In this document: positions 1 through 9,500 of the stretch, piece after piece
How positions within the stretch are numbered: position 1 is the stretch's first letter
How the letters are laid out: each line of letters starts with the position of its first letter
Source: Comamonas sp. KCTC 72670
Lineage (GTDB): Bacteria; Myxococcota; Myxococcia; Myxococcales; Myxococcaceae
Direction: 5' to 3'
DNA: 35,598 bases
Assembly: GCA_014656495.1 (NCBI GenBank)
Contig: BNCN01000024.1
Coordinates: 1 to 35,598 of the forward strand
Notes under the pieces: model-generated
What the model was told of the DNA's origin: nothing
The model's input: only the letters and a program-made list of their open reading frames with translations
Database searches by the model: none
Made by a program: the position numbers and the translations under genes

Positions 1-1500
1 GCTGGTTCGCCCGGCGGTTCAGCTCGCCGTACGTCAGTCGCTCGCCCTCGTACTCCACCGCCACCGCATCTGGCGTCCGTGACACCTGCGCTTCAAACAA
101 CGCCAACAGCGACTTCTCGCGCGGGTACTCCGTCACCACCCCGCTCCACGCCTTCACCAACCGCTGCTGCTCTTCCCTCCCCATCAGCGGGAGCGCGCCC
201 AGCCGTGTCTCAGGGGCCACGATCGCCGCTTCCAGCAGCACCCGCAGGTGCCCGAGCAGTCGGTCGATGGTCGCGGCCTCGAACAGGTCGCTGTTGTAGT
301 TGACCACCGCCACGACAGCGTCCGAGACCTCTTCCACCACGAGCGACAGGTCGAACTTCGACGTGTGCTCTTCGGTCTCCATCCCCTTGAGCGTCAGCCC
401 CTGGAGGCGGACCTCGGAAGCGGGTGTGTTCTGCAAGGTCAGCGTGACCTGGAACAGCGGGCTGCGACTCAGGTCGCGCTCGGGCTGCAGCTCCTCCACG
501 AGCTTCTCGAAGGAGACATCCTGGTGGGCGTAGGCGCCCAGCGAGGCCTCTCGGACCTGAGCCAGCAGCTCGCGGAAGCGCAGCGACGCCGCCGGCTTCG
601 CACGCATCACCAAGGTATTGACGAAGAAGCCGATCAGCCCCTCGGTCTCAGAGTGCGAGCGACCCGCGATGGGAGCGCCCACGCACACGTCTTCCTGCCC
701 CGAGTAGCGCGCCAGCACCGTCTGGAATGCCGCCAGCAGCACGATGAAGGGCGTCGCGCCTTCACGCCAACCGAAGGCCTCGACGTCACGCCAGAGGGCC
801 GTGGGCCACCGGACGAGCCGGTTCGCGCCTCGGAAGGTCTGCGCGGCGGGGCGCGGCTTGTCCGTGGGCAACTCCAATGCGCGGGGAGCGCCCGCGAGTT
901 GCTTGCGCCAATAGACAAGCTGCGACTCCAGCACCTCGCCCTTCAACCACTCCCGCTGCCAGACGGCGAAGTCCGCGTACTGCACCGGCAGCGCCGGCAG
1001 CGGCGAAGTCCGCCCCTGGGCCAACGCCTCGTACAGCGCGGACACCTCCTGCACGAGGATGCCCATGGACCAGTAGTCCGACACGATGTGGTGCATCACC
1101 AGCACGAGCACATGCTCTTGCTCGGACACCTTCAGCAGCACCGTGCGCAGCAACGGTCCTTCCGCCAGTGGGAACGGACGCCGAACCTCCTCCTCCGCAC
1201 GAGCCTTCGCCGCGGCTTCACGCGAGTCGGGCGAGATGCCCCCCAGGTCCACGAGCTCGAGCGGAACCCGGGCCTCCGAGGCGATGACCTGGACGGGGGC
1301 ATCTCCTTCGACGCGGAAGGTGGTGCGCAACGACTCGTGCCGGAGCACCAGTGCCTGGAACGCCCGCCGCAATGCGGACACGTCCAAGGTCCCCGTCAAA
1401 CGCACGGGGGCCCAGAGGTTGTAAGAGGTGTTCGCCGGATCCAACTGCGCGAGGAACCACAAGCGCTGTTGGGCGAAGGACAGCGGGGCCGTGCCGCCGC
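1..1500 (-). other. NRPS module C-A, cut by the left window edge
   Basis: The condensation domain begins near 1490 with PLSFAQQRLWFL and has HHIVSDYWS as its active-site motif: catalytic His1226 and the Asp are present, and Gly is replaced by Tyr. The following adenylation domain starts near 108 and only its first 35 or so residues are inside the window, ahead of the specificity pocket. Its substrate cannot be predicted from this window. Confidence 0.85.
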
Positions 1501-4500
1501 CGCGCTTCGAGGACTTCAGCGGCGGCGCCGGAGTGCCCCCGATCGCGATGGCTCTCGAAATCCGCTCCGCCAGCGCCGCCACGGTGGCGGACTCGAAGAC
1601 GTCGCGAAGCGGCAGGTCGACGCGAAAGGCCTCACGAACCCGCGCGACCAACTGCATGGCCAGCAGGGAGTGCCCACCCACCTCGAAGAAGTTGTCATTC
1701 AGCCCCACCGTCTCCAGGCGCAGCACGTCCGCGCAGAAGCCCGCGAGCACCTGCTCCACGGGTGTGCGCGGCGCGACGTACGCCACCCGCCGGGCTTCTC
1801 GCGCCGTCTCCGGCGCGGGCAGCGCCTTGCGGTCCACCTTCCCGTTCGGCAGCAAGGGAAGCCGCTCCAGCGACACCACGGCCTGCGGCACCATGAACCG
1901 GGGCAGCCGGGCCTCCAGGGCCGCGCGCACCTCGCCTCCGTCCAGCCTCCGTCCTTCGCGGGGCACCACATAGGCGACCAGCCGCTTGTCGCTGGGGACG
2001 TCCTCGCGCACCAGCACCAGTGCCTCCCGCACACCCGGGACACCGAGCAACGCGGACTCCACCTCACCGGGCTCGATGCGATGGCCTCGCACCTTCACCT
2101 GGGTGTCGCCGCGCCCCAGGTACTCCAGCACGCCGTCGCGCCGCCAACGGGCCTTGTCTCCGGTCCGGTACAGCCGCGCGCCGACACCGAAAGGACCGGG
2201 AACGAAGCGCTCCGCTGTCAGTCCCGGCTGGCCGAGATACCCCCGCGCCACGCCTTCGCCGCCGATGTACAGCTCGCCCGACACACCAGGAGGCACGGGC
2301 TCCAGCGCCCCATCGAGGACGTAGACGCGGACGTTCGTCAGGGGCCGGCCGATGGCCACCTCCCGTCCAGGCACATCGTCCCCGGCCGCCAGGTCGATGG
2401 CCGTGGCCACGGCGGTCACCTCGGTGAGACCGTAGGTGTTCAGCAGCGGCACGGCGCCGCCCACGTGACGGCGCCACTGCGCCACCCGTTCGGGAACCGC
2501 GCGCTCACCGCCGATGACCAACCACTTCAGGCCCGCGGGCAACTGGGCCTTGCCCTCGTCGAGGCTCGCCGTCACCTCGTGCCAGAAGGCGGTGGGGAGG
2601 TTGAGCTGGGTGACTCCCGCCGCTTCACACCGATCCAGGAAGGCCTCCGGAATATCCAGCATCTCGGGCGTGCGGAGCACCAAGGTGCCACCGCGCGTGA
2701 GGCACGGATAGATCTCCTCGGCGCTCGTGTCCCAGCTGACGGAGGCGAACTGAAGGACCCGGTCGCCCGGCTCCACGGGACAGGTCCGCCACTCCGCGCG
2801 GATGAAATTCACCAACGAGCGGTGCTGCACCACCACGCCCTTGGGGCGCCCCGTGGAGCCCGACGTGTAGAGCACGTAGGCCGCGGCCTCGGGGGGAACC
2901 GCCACGCCAGGGGAAGCCGCGTCGCCTTCCGAGACGAGCGCGTCCACCTCCAGCCACTGACATCCGGAGGCGCCACCCAGCTTCTCGCGCAACCGCTCCC
3001 GCGCCACCACGACACGGGCGCCGCTGTCCTCCAACATGAGCGCCAGCCGGTCCGCGGGATACTCCGGGTCCAGCGGCACGTAGGCTCCGCCCGCCTTGAG
3101 CACGCCCAGCAGGGCCGCGATCAGGTCCACCGAGCGCTCGACACACACCGCGACCCGGGTCTCCACGCCGACGCCCCGTGCGCGCAGATGCCGGGCCACG
3201 CGGTTCGCACGCGCGTCCAGCTCGCGGTACGTCACGGACTCGGCGCCGAACATCACGGCCGCGGCCTCCGGCGTCCGCGCGACCTGGGACTCGAACAGCG
3301 AATGGGCGCTCTCGTCACCCGGCAAGGGCGCGGGCGCGCCGTTCCACTCCACCAACAGGCGCTGTCGCTCCAGCGCGCTGAGCAGCGGAAGACGGTCCAC
3401 TGGCTTTTCAGGCGCATCGACCGCCGCCCCGAGCAGGACCTGGAGGTGCGCCAGCACGCCCTCGACAGTGGCCGCGTCGAACAGGTCCGCGTTGTACCTG
3501 GCCGACAGCGCGAGTCCTTCTGGCCCTTGCGCCAGCGTCAACGTCAGCTCCAACTCCGTGCGCGGCGCATCCAGCTCGAGCACGCGCACGCCCAGCCCGG
3601 ACACCCCTGGCACGGGACGTCGCGCTTCCATCTCCGCGAAGAGCACCTGGAACACCGGCGCGCGCACCGCGTCCACGTCCTGCACCAGCGCTTCGAAAGG
3701 GACATGCGGATGCGCGAAGGCCGCGTCCAGCTCCGCCTTCGCGCGACGCAGCAGCGTCCGGAAGTCCGGCCGGTCCGACAGGTCCGCGCGGAGAATCAGG
3801 GGCTCGGAGAAGAGGCCGACCAGTCCCTCGGTCTCCTTGCGGTCCCGGCTCGCATGCGGCGTGCCGATGAGCAGCGTCTCCTGCCCGCTATACCGGGCGA
3901 GCAGCGCCTGGAGTCCGGCCAGTACGGCCATGAACAGCGTGGCGCCCTCGCTCCGGACCAGCGCCTCCAAGCCCGCCACCGCTGCCGATGGCAGCAGGGC
4001 CGAGCTCCGCGCCGCGCGGCCCTGGGCCGTGCGCCTGGGCCGGTCCGTGGGCAGCTCCAGCGCCTGCGGCACGCCGTCCAACTGCGTCCGCCAGAACGCG
4101 ACGTGTGCGTCCAGTGCCTCACCGCGCAGCGTCCCGCGTTGCCAGGCCGCATGGTCCGCGTACTGCTGCGGCAGCGCGGGCAGGGACGCAGGTGCCCCCT
4201 GCACGAAAGCGCCGTAGAGCGACAGCACCTCATGGGTAAGCACGTCCAAGGACGCGTCGTCGGAGATCAGGTGGTGCAGCACCACCACGAGCACATGCCG
4301 CTCCGGCGCGAGGCGCAGCAGCACCCCGCGGGCCAATGGCGCGCGCGTGAGGTCGAACGGAGTCTCCCACTCACGCTGAACGCGGTGCCGCACTGCCTCC
4401 TCGAGCCCCGCCTCCAGCACTCCGTCCAGCGGCTCGACGGAGAACGGGACCTGCGCCTGGGCGTCAACGAACTGCACCGGCGTGCCAGAGACTTCACCGA

Positions 4501-4765
4501 AGCGCGTTCGCAGCGTCTCGTGACGGCGCGTCACCTCCTGGAGACTCCGCTCCAGCGCCGACACGTCCAGCCGCCCCGTCAGCTCCACGATCCAGGGCAG
4601 GTTGCAAGTGGAGAGGCCGGGTGAAAGCTGCTCCAGGAACCACAACCGCTGCTGGGAGAACGTCAACGGCGATGCCGGCCGAGGCTTCTTCTCCAACCGC
4701 TTCGCGAGCAGCGCGAGCTTCTCCTCGCGCGTGAGCGTGGGCTTCTTCTCCGTCTCGTTCCCCAT
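1..4765 (-). CDS. Non-ribosomal peptide synthetase, C-A-PCP-C-A(partial), 3' end outside window
   Basis: The frame opens at ATG 4765 and stays open to base 1, giving at least 1588 residues. The start is supported by GGAGG at 4774-4778, 8 nt upstream. Domains: basic helical N-terminus (1-33); C1 (about 34-470, second His of HHxxxD at 165); A1 (about 480-980, with YTSGSTGRPKG and the A10 motif NGKVDRKAL); PCP1 (Ser1033 in GGHSL); C2 (about 1090-1540, His1226); and only the start of A2 (about 1553-1588), reaching LTYGELNRRANQ at the edge. Read by the GrsA alignment, the A1 specificity code is D-T-E-N-V-G-T-A-V-K, nearest to Lys-type codes, so a basic or polar residue is a weak prediction. The core A5 motif reads YGLTE instead of YGPTE. 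The gene follows the previous synthetase by 3 nt and should act directly after it. No release domain is seen; it must lie further left. Confidence 0.95.
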   Translation of the reverse strand, partial: MGNETEKKPTLTREEKLALLAKRLEKKPRPASPLTFSQQRLWFLEQLSPGLSTCNLPWIVELTGRLDVSALERSLQEVTRRHETLRTRFGEVSGTPVQFVDAQAQVPFSVEPLDGVLEAGLEEAVRHRVQREWETPFDLTRAPLARGVLLRLAPERHVLVVVLHHLISDDASLDVLTHEVLSLYGAFVQGAPASLPALPQQYADHAAWQRGTLRGEALDAHVAFWRTQLDGVPQALELPTDRPRRTAQGRAARSSALLPSAAVAGLEALVRSEGATLFMAVLAGLQALLARYSGQETLLIGTPHASRDRKETEGLVGLFSEPLILRADLSDRPDFRTLLRRAKAELDAAFAHPHVPFEALVQDVDAVRAPVFQVLFAEMEARRPVPGVSGLGVRVLELDAPRTELELTLTLAQGPEGLALSARYNADLFDAATVEGVLAHLQVLLGAAVDAPEKPVDRLPLLSALERQRLLVEWNGAPAPLPGDESAHSLFESQVARTPEAAAVMFGAESVTYRELDARANRVARHLRARGVGVETRVAVCVERSVDLIAALLGVLKAGGAYVPLDPEYPADRLALMLEDSGARVVVARERLREKLGGASGCQWLEVDALVSEGDAASPGVAVPPEAAAYVLYTSGSTGRPKGVVVQHRSLVNFIRAEWRTCPVEPGDRVLQFASVSWDTSAEEIYPCLTRGGTLVLRTPEMLDIPEAFLDRCEAAGVTQLNLPTAFWHEVTASLDEGKAQLPAGLKWLVIGGERAVPERVAQWRRHVGGAVPLLNTYGLTEVTAVATAIDLAAGDDVPGREVAIGRPLTNVRVYVLDGALEPVPPGVSGELYIGGEGVARGYLGQPGLTAERFVPGPFGVGARLYRTGDKARWRRDGVLEYLGRGDTQVKVRGHRIEPGEVESALLGVPGVREALVLVREDVPSDKRLVAYVVPREGRRLDGGEVRAALEARLPRFMVPQAVVSLERLPLLPNGKVDRKALPAPETAREARRVAYVAPRTPVEQVLAGFCADVLRLETVGLNDNFFEVGGHSLLAMQLVARVREAFRVDLPLRDVFESATVAALAERISRAIAIGGTPAPPLKSSKRGGGTAPLSFAQQRLWFLAQLDPANTSYNLWAPVRLTGTLDVSALRRAFQALVLRHESLRTTFRVEGDAPVQVIASEARVPLELVDLGGISPDSREAAAKARAEEEVRRPFPLAEGPLLRTVLLKVSEQEHVLVLVMHHIVSDYWSMGILVQEVSALYEALAQGRTSPLPALPVQYADFAVWQREWLKGEVLESQLVYWRKQLAGAPRALELPTDKPRPAAQTFRGANRLVRWPTALWRDVEAFGWREGATPFIVLLAAFQTVLARYSGQEDVCVGAPIAGRSHSETEGLIGFFVNTLVMRAKPAASLRFRELLAQVREASLGAYAHQDVSFEKLVEELQPERDLSRSPLFQVTLTLQNTPASEVRLQGLTLKGMETEEHTSKFDLSLVVEEVSDAVVAVVNYNSDLFEAATIDRLLGHLRVLLEAAIVAPETRLGALPLMGREEQQRLVKAWSGVVTEYPREKSLLALFEAQVSRTPDAVAVEYEGERLTYGELNRRANQ
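1530..4765 (-). other. NRPS module C-A-PCP, Lys-like code (tentative)
   Basis: First module of the leftmost synthetase. C1 carries HHLISDD, so the Gly of the HHxxxDG motif is Asp, while the catalytic second His and the Asp are kept. The A domain has all core motifs (A3 near 2835-2870, A10 near 1815-1855), with WDTSAEE at A4 and YGLTE at A5. The carrier motif GGHSLLA is canonical with Ser1033. There is no epimerase, so an L residue is expected. C1 must accept the chain from the upstream protein, whose last module is abnormal. Confidence 0.85.
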
Positions 4766-4768
4766 GGC

Positions 4769-4778
4769 TCAGCCCTCC
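4769..4778 (-). promoter_or_regulatory. RBS and stop/start junction between second and third synthetase genes
   Basis: The stop TGA of the hybrid PKS-NRPS is at 4771-4769 and the next ATG is at 4765, a gap of 3 nt. GGAGG (4774-4778) lies inside the last codons of the upstream gene, 8 nt before the ATG. The arrangement indicates translational coupling. Confidence 0.85.
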
Positions 4779-6510
4779 GCCTCGGTCGCGTCCAGCAGCG
4801 CGTCCAATTCCTCGTCCGACAGTTCGTCCAGCGCGGCCGCGTCCACGGCGCCTTCGATTCGGGACACGACCTCCGCCATTCCCGCGAGCGTGGAGGACTC
4901 GAACACCGCCGTCAGCGGCAGCTCGATGCCCAAGGTCTCACGCACCCGCATGACGATCCGCTCCGCCATCGAGGTCTGCCCACCCAAGGCAAAGAAGTCG
5001 TCCCTGGCGCCGATGCGAGGATGGCCGAGCAGCTCCGTCCAGATGCCCGCGAGCGCCAGCTCCTCCGGCGTCGCGGGTGCCACGTACTCCACGGCCTTGC
5101 CCGCGGTTGCGGAAGCGGCGCGAGGCGTCCACTCCCGGTCCTCGCCACGCAGCTTCGCCACGTCCGCGAGCCGCGCCGCGCCGGAGGCCAGCCCCTCCAT
5201 CAAGATGCGCCAATGCGAAAGCAGCCGCGCCACGTCGGCCGCATCGAAGTGCGCGGGGGCATAAGCGACGCTCAGCCGCAGCGAGTCACCCGGAACCACA
5301 TAAGCAATGAGCGGATGGTTGCCCTGCTCCTGGCTCTCCACGTCCCGCACCTCGAGCCCCGGGACCCCCTGTCCCAGCGTGGTGTCGAGCGGGTAGTTCT
5401 CGAAGATGATCAAGCTGTCGAAGAGCGGCAGCCCCCGGGGCATCTCGCTCCAGCCCTTCACCTGGACCAGCGGGCTGTGCTCGTACTTCCGAAGCTCCAA
5501 CTGACGGGCCTGGAGCTTCTGAAGCCAGGGCACCACCTCGGCGTGCGGAGACAGCGGCACGCGGATGGGCAACGAGTTGATGAACAGGCCCACCATGGAC
5601 TCCGCCTCCGGGAGGTCCACGGGCCGGCCCGAGACGGTGGCACCGAACACCACATCGTCCGTGTCCGAGGCGCGGCCGAGGAGCAGCGCCCAGGCGCCCT
5701 GGGCGAGCGTGTTGAGCGTCACCGCGTTGCGCCGCGCGAAGGCCTGCAAGGCCTCCGTGGACTCCCGAGGCAGCCACAGAATCTCCTCGCCCGTCACCAC
5801 GGCCTCCGTGCCGGGTGACGCCGTGCGGGAGTTCGGCAGCGGCGTGGGCGTCGTGAAGCCCGCGAGTTCCTGACGCCAGAACGCTTCCGCCCGGGACAGG
5901 TCCTGCCGTTGCAGCCACGCCATGTAGTCACGCCAGGCGGCGGGACGCGGCAAGGCAGCCTCCCGTCCCCCCGTGAGCGCCGTGTAGCAGGCGAACACCT
6001 CCTGCAGCATGACGCCCACGCCCCACCCGTCCATCACCAGGTGGTGGTGGCTCCAGAGGAACCGGTACTCCTCTTCGTCCACGCGGACCACTTGCATCCG
6101 GGCCAGCGGCGCGGGAGCCAACGCGAAGCCACGGGCGCGGTCGTCTCGGACCAGCGCCTCCAAGCTGGCGCGCTGTTCCTCGGAGGGGAGTCCGCGCAGG
6201 TCATGCTCGGACCAGGGCAGCTCCACCTTCGCGTGAACCACCTGGAGTGGCTCCGCCAGTCCCTCGTGAACGAAGGACGTCCGCAGGACGGCATGCCGGG
6301 AGACCACCTCCGCCCAGGCCTTGCGCAACGCGGCCACGTCCGCCTTCCCACGCGACGTCCACGCGAGCTGCTCGTGGAAGACGCCCGAACCCGCCGGCGC
6401 GAGCGCCACATGGAAGAGCATCCCCTGCTGGAGGGACGTCAGCGGGTACACGTCCTCCACGTCCGGCCACTGCCGCAGCAAGCGGTCCAAGGCCGTGGGT
6501 GACAGCCGGG
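4769..6510 (-). other. Terminal C-T* module without adenylation domain; carrier Ser replaced
   Basis: The C domain has the features of a domain placed after an epimerase (YPLTSLQQGMLFH, then HHHLVMDGWG), so it looks catalytically sound. It is followed directly by a carrier-like fold (AGIWTELLGHPRIG, then DDFFALGGQTSM) with no A domain between. In the usual LGG-x-S motif the phosphopantetheine Ser is Thr4261 (codon ACC at 4975-4973), with a Ser one residue later. The carrier is probably not modified in the normal way. The protein ends with an acidic helix. Confidence 0.87.
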
Positions 6511-9500
6511 CCAACGGGAAGTCCCCAGGCGAGCGCCGCGCCGCATCCGCGCTGCCCCGTCCGTCCACCAACTCCCGCAGTGACGACAGGAAATGGGCGG
6601 CCACGGCTTCGATGGTGGCCCGCTGATGTACCTGGTCGCTGTAGGCCCAGGTCACCTTGAGGCGGCCCTCGCTCACCACCGCATTGACTTCGAGCCGATG
6701 CGGCCGCCGTCCACCCGGGCCATGCCAAGGACCGCTGGCCTCCTCCGTGAGCGCGAAGCGCTCCGAGCCTCGCGCCGCGGCATCGAGCTGCCCCAGGTAG
6801 TTGAAGCCGACGTCCGCGCGCGGTGTCTCCCTAAGCACCTGCACCGTGTCTTCCCGCAGATGGCGAAGCAGGCCATGGCCGATACCGTTCGCCGGGAGCT
6901 TCCGGCGCGCATCCCGCAGGGCCCGGAGTACGTCACCCGGGCTGCCCTCGTCCGGCAACGCGACCTCCAGCGGGAAGGTGCTGGTGAACCACCCCACCGT
7001 GCGCGACACGTCCACGTTGTCGAAGAGCGCCTCACGCCCGTGCCCCTCCAGCTCCAGGCGCACAGCGCGGCGCCCCGTCCAGCGAGACACCGCACGCGCC
7101 ACGGCCGCGAGCAGGACCTCATCCACGCGCGCCCGGTAAGCCGAGGGAACTTCGCTCAGCAACGTCCGTGTTTCCTCGACGCCCAGGGACACCGACACCA
7201 ACGCCTCGGAGCCCGGCGTGTCCGCCCCGTCCGGCAGGTCCACCGGAAGCGGCGCCGCCTCGCTCGCCGCGGTCCACAGGGGCAGCTCACGCCCCAGGGA
7301 CTCCGAACGCGCGTGGTCCACCAACCGCTCCGCCCACGCCTTGAAGGAGGTCGTCTTGGGCGGCAGCGACACCGGCGCGCCACGCTCCAACTGCGTGTAC
7401 GCCGCCTCCAGGTCCTCCAGCAGGGGCCTCAGCGAGACACCGTCCACCGCCAGGTGGTGCACCACCAGCAGCAGCCGGCCCGTTCGTCCCGCCCCTCGGT
7501 CGAACAGGGCCGCTCGCAGCAGCAGCCCTTCGCCCAGATCGAGGCTCCGGTGGACTTCCGCGCCCACGGCCTCCAGCGCCGCCCCCTGCTCCGCTTCGGC
7601 GACGGATGACAGGTCCACACGCCGAACCGGGATGCGCCCGGGCACGCCCGCGAGGGTCTGTTCCCAGCCCTGCGCCGTCCGAGTGAAGCGCAAGCGGAGC
7701 GCGTCGTGGTGGGAGACCAGCGCGCGCAGCGCCTCCTCCAGCAGCCCGGCATCCACCGGGCGCCGCACTTCCAGGACCGCGGCCAGGTTGTAGTGGTGAG
7801 GCTCCGGCAGCGCCCAGTCATCGAAGAAGATGCGCTGCATCGGCGTCAGCGGCACGGGGCCTTCGACCAGCCCCTGTTCGGCGGTGCTCACCTTCGCCGT
7901 CCCCGCCGCGGCGGCCAGCTCCACCAACGTCTGCCGTTCGAAGAGCGTGGCGGGCTCCAGCTCCAGCCCCGCGGCCTTCGCTCGCGAGACAATCTGGATG
8001 CCCAGGATGGAGTCGCCCCCGAGCTCGAAGAAGTTGTCATTCAGGCCCACGCGCTCCACGCCCAGGACCTGGGCCCAGAGGGCTGCCAGCGTCTTCTCCG
8101 CCTCCGTCCGAGGCTCCGAGAAGGCCGTCCCCGCTCCGCCTCGCGCGAGGTCCGGCGCGGGCAACGCCCCACGGTCCACTTTGCCGCTGGGCGACAGCGG
8201 CAACGACTCCAGGCCCACGAAGGCCGCGGGCACCAGGTGGTCCGGCAGCCGCTCCTTCAGGAAGGTCCGCAGCGCCGAGCTGTCGAACTCGGAGGCCTGG
8301 ACGACATAACCCACCAGTCGCTTCGAACCAGGCGTGTCCTCACGCACCGCCGCCACCGCGTCACGCACGCCGGGGAACTCCCGGAGCGTGGCTTCGACTT
8401 CACCCAGCTCGATGCGGAAGCCGCGCAGCTTCACCTGGAAGTCCGTGCGGCCCAGGTACTCCAGGCGCCCGTCCCCGAGGAAACGGACCCGGTCGCCGGT
8501 GCGGTACAGCCGCGCCCCTGCCTCACCCGAGAACGCATCCGGGACGAAGCGCTCCGCCGTCAACGCGGGGAGCCCCAGGTAGCCACGCGCCACGCCGGGT
8601 CCGCCCAGGTACAGTTCTCCGGGCACGCCGGGAGGCACGGGCTGGCCGCGTCCATCCAGGACATAGGCGCGCATGTTGGCGATGGGCCGCCCGATGTCCG
8701 GACGGTCCACGTCCAGCTCCGTCGCCAGCGTCGCGCAGACCGAGGCCTCAGTGGGGCCATAGCCATTGAGCAGCCGCCGGCCCGGCTTCCAGCGCCGCGC
8801 CAACTCCGGCGAGCAGACCTCACCCGCGGAGATGACGGTTTCCAACGAGGCGAGCCCCGCCGGATCCAACTGCGACAACGAGGACGGCGTGAGCGTCACC
8901 GTGGTGATTCCCCGCGACTCCAACAGTTCGCGGAGTGGCGCTCCCGGCAGCAGCGAATCTCGCGGTGCCAGATGCAGCGTGGCACCCGCCACCAGGGTCG
9001 ACAGCACCTCCAGCACGGACGCATCGAAACCGAGCGCCGCGGCCTGGAGCACCCGCTTCCCCGGCCCCACCCCGTGCGCACGGATGATGGTGTGCAGCGT
9101 GTTGCCGAGGCCCTGGTGCGGCACGAGCACGCCCTTCGGCGTCCCCGTGGAGCCCGACGTGTAGATGACATACGCCAGGTGCCCCGGCAGCGTCGCCACC
9201 GCGGGCGGCGTCTCAACGTTGCGCGCGATGTGGCGCCAATCGGAGTCCAGCGACACGAGCAGCTCACCGCCCGCCGGCAGCACGTCCGCGATGGCGTCCA
9301 CCGTCACCACGACAGACGTCCCGGCGTCCCGCAGGGTGTGCGTCAGTCGGGCCATGGGATAGGCGGGGTCCAGCGGGACGAACGCGCCTCCCGCCTTCAA
9401 GATGCCAAGGAGCCCCACCACCAGCTCCACGGTGCGGTCGACGCACAACCCGACCCGGACCTCGGGCCCCACGCCCACCGTGCGCAAGTGGTGCGCGAGC

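Noticed and set aside
248..4624. Plus-strand open frame of 1458 codons, and other plus-strand frames of 400-860 codons at 7706-10210, 10583-13159, 14318-15709 and 32082-34163
   Set aside because: They are antisense to NRPS genes whose domains are unmistakable. Third positions on the minus strand are almost always G or C, which removes stop codons from antisense frames. Their translations are Arg/His/Gln-rich with no domain.
1..4765. Thioesterase or reductase release domain
   Set aside because: No GxSxG hydrolase or reductase motif is found in any of the three synthetases. The leftmost gene is still inside an A domain at base 1.
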